A DNA stretch of 13,265 nt from Isohypsibius dastychi (taxonomy: Eukaryota; Tardigrada; Eutardigrada; Parachela; Isohypsibiidae). Below the pieces are notes generated by a model that was not told where the DNA came from, ran no database searches, and saw nothing but the letters and a program-made list of their open reading frames with translations. The stretch is taken from NCBI GenBank assembly GCA_034696485.1, contig JAQIWT010000983.1, forward strand, positions 1 to 13,265. Reading direction: 5' to 3'. A program made the position numbers and the translations under genes. Of this stretch, positions 9,138-13,265 are shown piece by piece (position 1 is the first letter of the stretch; each line of letters starts with the position of its first letter).

Positions 9138-11955
9138 ATGAGCGGTCAGTCGAGCGAAGATGAGATGGTCAAGGATATCGATTCTCCTCCCTCATCCCAA
9201 TCCCATGTGGCTAATCTGGGCATTCTGGACCAAGTGAATACAGAGGAGGATGAGCGAGAGTCTGGCGGCCAGAGCCGCGATAAAGTTGTTTGTCCGAAAT
9301 TCTGCACCGACTGTGATTCGGAAACGGACAAGAGTGAATCGCCCCGGAATCCTCTGACTGATGCCATTTCTGTGCAGTACACTTTCCCTATCTTCACTCC
9401 AGTTTTGACGGGTCAGTCGGGAACGCAAAATCCCTGTTTATCTCCACTTTCTCCTGATAGCGGTTGTCCGGATTTGGAAACGGAATGCGATAATATTCCT
9501 CTGCATGTTCCTGGTAAGCAGACCGGTGACATTTAAATTATTTATTTAATCGTTCTTACTTTTTTTCTTCGAAAAGCGGGTGGGTGGGTTGCATGGATTT
9601 TTGAGATTGAAAATACTAATTTGACGTTCGAACTTTCGTTAAAGTCTTACATCTTACATGATCAGCTTGTTTTTATTGCTTCTCACGCTGCTTAGTGGAT
9701 ATCTATCAAGCAGCCTTAACTTCCTGCTCTGTTAAAATCGAAAGTACAGTACGTAACTTACTTTATTTCGCAGTTGATTTCTTTCACGCGTGACTAGAAT
9801 TTCATCATTTGGTACTTGTTATTCTGTTTCGGATTCTAGTCTGATTCAATCAGAAAATATATGTATTTTTCATTTCATTCTGATAGGAATAAAATTAAGA
9901 ACAAAAAAATACATGTTTTCGAATGCTTTTCAAAAATAGTGTTACATGATTTCCCTGGATAATGGCTCCAGAACTAGTAATGGGAAACTCATGGCTATGT
10001 TTATCTTGCTTTTTAAAAACCGATCAACATCTGTCGTCGAAGCAGTACAAGAGCGTCTCTGTAAAATCTGCTTACGCAAGTATTTTTTCATACATGGCAA
10101 TCGCCAGCGGTGCAGATTAGCGTGGTGAAATATCGTTATTCAACGTTATTTTTTCATTCTTTTGTTCGGAAGTTTAAAGCCTATTTTCCGTCATGTATCT
10201 TATTCGGATCATTTACAGAATCGTGTGATGCGATGGATATCCCGATCGACGTGAACGCCGTTCTGGTTGAGCTTCCACCACCTCCGCCATATACCCTCGT
10301 TCGTGGCCGGAGGATGCGATTCCTTCCACAACGAATGCACTTTCCCCCATCGGCTAATGACGGACATTATTTGTCCGGCCAATATTTGCAACAACAACAT
10401 GAACCGCCGCAAAATGAAACCGGAAAAGGATGTTGCCCGATGTTAATAATCCCGGAAAATATCAATGTTCGATGGTTCATAATTGCCATAACTTTCATAG
10501 GCAATGATAAATTTGACCCATTTTTCTTCCGGAATTTAACAGTTGGTAATTTTCAGCATTATCCTGCATTTGTGTTGGGATTGTTCTCGGTGCGCTGAAA
10601 GGAGTCTCCGAGTTCAATGGGGATGATTCGTTGACAATAAGTCTGCTTTTAATAGGTGGGTTTAAATTTCCAATAAAACGTGTTTGGTGCATCAGACAGT
10701 TTAATGACCTCGATGCACTCCTGCTCATCTTCATCTTTGTGAGCTGATAATCAGTGGGGGCATATGATCCGACGATTGCAAGTGATGGGAGACTAAACAG
10801 ATACTCTACTGCGGATGTAAATAATGTAATGGAAGGACAGATCAGATCATCGCGTGCCCCCGTACATTTGGTGATGGTCATCAGCAAGTGACAGAGTTTA
10901 AGTTTGCTCTTGTACTTGACCGACGGCCAGTTTGGCACTGACTCGAGTTTTTTTCATAATGTTATCTTGAAAATATTTTAGACTGAACGGTTAAGACAGC
11001 AGTTGAAGAATCCCAACTTGAACTATGAACCTGGTTTATAAAATAAATAGTTGTCTAATATTTACTGAAGCTTTTCCTGTATAGTGAGATTGTTTGGTAA
11101 TCGGCTGTGTAGCGTAAAATTCCATTCAGGAACGCGTTTTATTTATTTCCTGGTCTGCGTTATGATCTAGCATTTTTGCAGGTGTTGGAATAATTTTGAT
11201 GACGGTCAGCGGTATAGCATGGCGGTTGACTGCGAAGCAAGGGACTGAAACGTCGTTGCGGAGCATGTTGGGTTTTGGATCGTCTGTCAGACCGAACTCA
11301 CCGGCTCTTCAAAGTTTCCGTAGAATGTCAACTGGACCATTTTCTGCGTATATACTCCGGAACTCCTTCGGACGATCAGGATGTCCAGCATATTATTACG
11401 AATTCCAGTTTCGTCCGCCGCCGCCAAGTTATCATGCTTCAGTCATTGACTACAGGTACGGAAATTAAATGGTCGTTTCCACCTCAAAATTCTAACTTCA
11501 GAACAGAATTCAGTGACTTTATTGAATCGGAAATTTTTATATCAGTCATTTTTATTTTCTATCATTTATTTCATGAAAAATATAATTTCAGAATACAATC
11601 TGACCGGAGTGCAGAATGTGCTGCAAGGACCCCACCGCCAAATTACAGAAACATCGTCGGGACCTGCGTGGACCCACTTCCACTTCTGAATCAAATTCAC
11701 CACCTTCCGGCAACGAACGAGTTATCACATTCTTTGACACAACCTTGTGCGGCTCCTCCGAGTTACCGGCGAAGAGAATCACTCGGTCGCCAGCCCGAAC
11801 GGCCTTCAGTCGGCCACATCAACACAATTTTCAACGAAAATTACAGTCCTGGACCAAATGGTGATTCTAATGATGCCGGCTTTGTTAATTCGTGTACATC
11901 CAGTTCTTCCAAGCGATGCTCGGGTGATAATCCTGAATTTCTTGCTCACTTATGA
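9138..11955 (+). CDS. Two-pass membrane protein with four PPxY motifs, probable WW-domain/Nedd4-type adaptor
   Basis: Five exons, 9138-9513, 10219-10500, 10557-10655, 11182-11455 and 11592-11955, give 464 residues ending in TGA. Intron phases are 1, 1, 1 and 2, and every junction keeps the frame. Residues 1-140 are acidic and Ser/Pro-rich. A Pro run ends in PPPY (147-150). A Cys pair (197-198) precedes two hydrophobic helices, about 211-233 and 244-266, separated by a short acidic loop (KGVSEFNGDD). Three more PY motifs follow: PPSY 333-336, within FRPPPPSYHAS, then PPNY 359-362 and PPSY 399-402. PPxY binds WW domains of Nedd4-family ligases and similar proteins. Flanking basic residues and the acidic loop put both tails in the cytosol. 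I infer a membrane adaptor or ubiquitin-ligase substrate. The central part reminds me of an uncharacterised arthropod/nematode family, but I cannot name it. The ATG has A at -3; the frame is open from the acceptor at 9124 to the ATG, so a further upstream coding exon is not excluded. Intron 2 appears to be GC-AG. Confidence 0.85.
9514..10218 (+). other. Intron 1 of the PPxY membrane-protein gene
   Basis: A 705-bp GT-AG intron in phase 1, with donor CTG/GTAAGC and acceptor ATTTACAG. It is T-rich, and no internal gene, repeat or RNA structure was found. A frame at 9946-10128 has no supporting features. Confidence 0.8.
10501..10556 (+). other. Intron 2 of the PPxY membrane-protein gene, GC-AG type
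   Basis: A 56-bp intron bounded by TCATAG/GCAATG and TTTTCAG/CATT. Removing it joins ...AITFI to ALSCI... and rebuilds one continuous transmembrane helix. Leaving it in shifts the frame to a stop at 10596-10598. No GT donor nearby keeps both the helix and the frame. The donor matches the GC-AG class at its core but lacks the usual G at +5. Confidence 0.75.
10656..11181 (+). other. Intron 3 of the PPxY membrane-protein gene
   Basis: A 526-bp phase-1 intron from ATAG/GTGGGT to CATTTTTGCAG. It splits the codon for Gly253 inside the second helix. A 147-codon frame on the opposite strand overlaps it but reads through coding exon 3 in antisense and has no motif, so it is not called. Confidence 0.8.
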
Positions 11956-12547
11956 CTTTTGTTCAGTTTTTCGTAAGAGAATCAAGTCTTGTTTTTTTCT
12001 GAATGGAAAATATACGTATGCATATTTTCTGACACTCGGCTGATGTTTCACATATTCGATTGTCAGCTTCCGGTTGTAAATGAGGCGTGAAACAAAGTAC
12101 AAAGCGTTATTGACAAGGTCGGCTTAAAGTGGAAAAAAAACTCGAAAGCTGGTAGATTGAGTGGAGCTAGATGGCGAGAAATTATCAGGCAGCCTTGAAT
12201 AAATATAAGCCGGTTCCGCGGAAAAGTGACCAACGCGGCGAGACGAAAAACCAGTCGGGGTGTCATCGAGAAGCTTCGCTAGCGACGCACTTTTTAAAAT
12301 AACCTTTTATTCTCACCAACAGGTTTTAATCGAATTCAATCGGCGAAACGGCTGGGCTACAATATTTACATACCGTGAAGAAAATATACATGTTCCCCGA
12401 AGATGCGATTAGTTGGTGTTCGATGAAGTGATACTCAGGATGAATCGTGATCAATTCCGGCAGTAGAAAAACAATTTGAAAAATTTCCTGTTACCATAAA
12501 ATCTTGTAAAATTTTCCCCTTGTTCTTTTATATTGCGCTACTGATAC
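11956..12547. other. 3' UTR and downstream region, no further gene supported
   Basis: The stretch after the stop codon should contain the 3' UTR. A short frame at 12171-12302 (43 codons, basic) has a poor start context, with TAG directly before the ATG, and no motif. An acceptor-like CTCACCAACAG ends at 12322 but no coding exon follows it. Confidence 0.4.
12198..12203 (+). promoter_or_regulatory. Possible polyadenylation signal AATAAA
   Basis: This is the first AATAAA on the plus strand after the stop codon of the membrane-protein gene, 243 bases downstream of it. The motif is short and would occur by chance in DNA of this composition; another copy is at 12853-12858. Confidence 0.35.
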
Positions 12548-12583
12548 TATACAGAATTCTGTACAGAATTCTATACAGAACTC
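12548..12583. repeat. 12-bp tandem repeat, three copies
   Basis: TATACAGAATTC, TGTACAGAATTC and TATACAGAACTC follow each other directly. Copies 1 and 2 form a perfect 20-bp palindrome, AGAATTCTGTACAGAATTCT, at 12553-12572. The array begins an AT-rich stretch that leads into the hairpin at 12639. Confidence 0.9.
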
Positions 12584-12638
12584 TGTATTTGTATAATATC
12601 ATATTATATTTATATATTATGTTGTAGTATATTATGAT

Positions 12639-12737
12639 ATTTCATATGCATAAATCTCAAATTTATACCGGATTACAAACGATAACGTATTTTATCGTGT
12701 TTAGTCCGGTGAAATTTGAAATTCATGTATTTGAAAT
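12639..12737. repeat. Strong imperfect hairpin, about 99 bp: MITE-like or precursor-RNA-like
   Basis: Two arms of about 46 bases pair around a 6-base loop (CGTATT) at about 12687-12692. By eye about 40 positions pair, counting G-U, with five single mismatches and one bulged base. The best-paired part runs from ACCGGATTA and CGATAA in the left arm to TTATCG and AGTCCGGT in the right arm. Pairing fades outside the stated ends. Size, small loop and scattered mismatches fit a microRNA-type precursor on either strand, but a short inverted-repeat element would look the same. No TA or other target duplication is evident at the ends. Confidence 0.75.
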
Positions 12738-13265
12738 TTTATTGAATTATGATTAACAGATACATGAAATTAGCTTCTTGAGTTGTTGTCACTACTTGTT
12801 TTCGCATTCACCGCGTTTGATGCCTAAAGTGATGACAGGCGAATAATAGTTCAATAAAGTAAAGCACTTCGTTTTTGTTTACGCTATTGTTCGGGCGATA
12901 ATTGAAATGGTTAAGAAGCCGCTCGTTAGCGCCGTCAGTCAGTGACGATACTACTCGATCTCAGCAGCAGTTCATTCAACTTTCTCTTTATGGATTTAAA
13001 GATTGTGGGAGATGTTGTTTTTAGTGATTAATTTACCACGACGAAATCATTCTTGCATTCCATTGTTCCGCTAAAAACAACTTACCTCCCGTATGAAATT
13101 ATAAATTTTGACAGCTTGTGATTAGAGCGGTTCGAAATGCGTTACCTTGAATATTTCATCGCCCTGATAATCATAGCGTTAAGCAGGAAAAAAGTCTCCC
13201 GCGTTATCGCAAGTGTGTATTGTACTGCATAAAATACCGTGGCACGTGTGGTGTAGAGAACTCTC
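12738..13265. other. No gene supported; possible edge of a neighbouring minus-strand gene
   Basis: The only notable signals are two minus-strand donors, CGGGAG/GTAAGT with the exon ending at 13086 and TTCAAG/GTAACG with the exon ending near 13147. They could end a first exon of a gene entering from the right. No coding frame upstream of them is long enough to test this within the window. Confidence 0.3.

Noticed and set aside
10495-10938. 147-codon minus-strand frame over intron 3 and exon 3 of the membrane-protein gene
   Set aside because: It overlaps a well-supported coding exon in antisense, and no motif is seen.
12171-12302. 43-codon basic frame in the presumed 3' UTR
   Set aside because: TAG directly precedes the ATG, the start context is poor, there is no motif, and it contains the possible AATAAA signal.
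12830-12837. GTGATGA, resembling a snoRNA C box
   Set aside because: No D box (CTGA) at a suitable distance on the same strand and no terminal stem.
13120-13140. GGTTCGAAATGC, resembling a tRNA B box
   Set aside because: No A box or cloverleaf can be formed at the right distance, so no tRNA is called.

Overview
The window looks like nuclear DNA of a small-genome eukaryote with short spliceosomal introns. Most introns that can be placed are 49-136 bp, acceptors are of the TTTTCAG/TTTGCAG/TAG type, exons are small, and base composition is moderate. This fits a compact ecdysozoan genome. A clade I (Trichuris-like) nematode is my best guess, but that is inference: no ribosomal, mitochondrial or spliced-leader sequence is present to settle it. 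There is no bacterial operon structure, and no RNA gene or intact transposon that I can support.

Two protein-coding genes are well supported and point away from each other. On the minus strand, 1611 down to 1 carries the 5' part of a gene that runs off the left edge. It has four exons split by introns of 49, 56 and 60 bp, all in phase 1. It encodes a long Ser/Pro/Asn/Gln-rich disordered region followed by C2H2-type zinc-finger-like Cys/His clusters. On the plus strand, 9138-11955 carries a complete five-exon gene for a 464-residue protein. Two transmembrane helices form a tight hairpin near the middle, and four PPxY motifs lie in the tails (one before, three after). This is the layout of a membrane adaptor for WW-domain proteins such as Nedd4-family ubiquitin ligases. 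One of its introns appears to use a GC-AG boundary.

Between them lie about 7.5 kb with little firm annotation. A third, weaker gene can be assembled on the plus strand at 7944-8601 (possibly to 8734) from four or five tiny exons whose phases agree; it is not recognised. Around 5960-6830 on the minus strand there are protein-like segments in shifting frames, compatible with a decayed or heavily split gene. At 5441-5550 there are two perfect, spacerless palindromes (58 and 38 bp) sharing a repeated 15-mer.

Downstream of the membrane-protein gene, 11956-13265 holds a possible polyadenylation signal, a three-copy 12-bp tandem repeat, and a strong 99-bp imperfect hairpin that could be a microRNA-type precursor or a short inverted-repeat element. 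The genes show no obvious common pathway. Any link between the two main genes would be through the shared upstream region.
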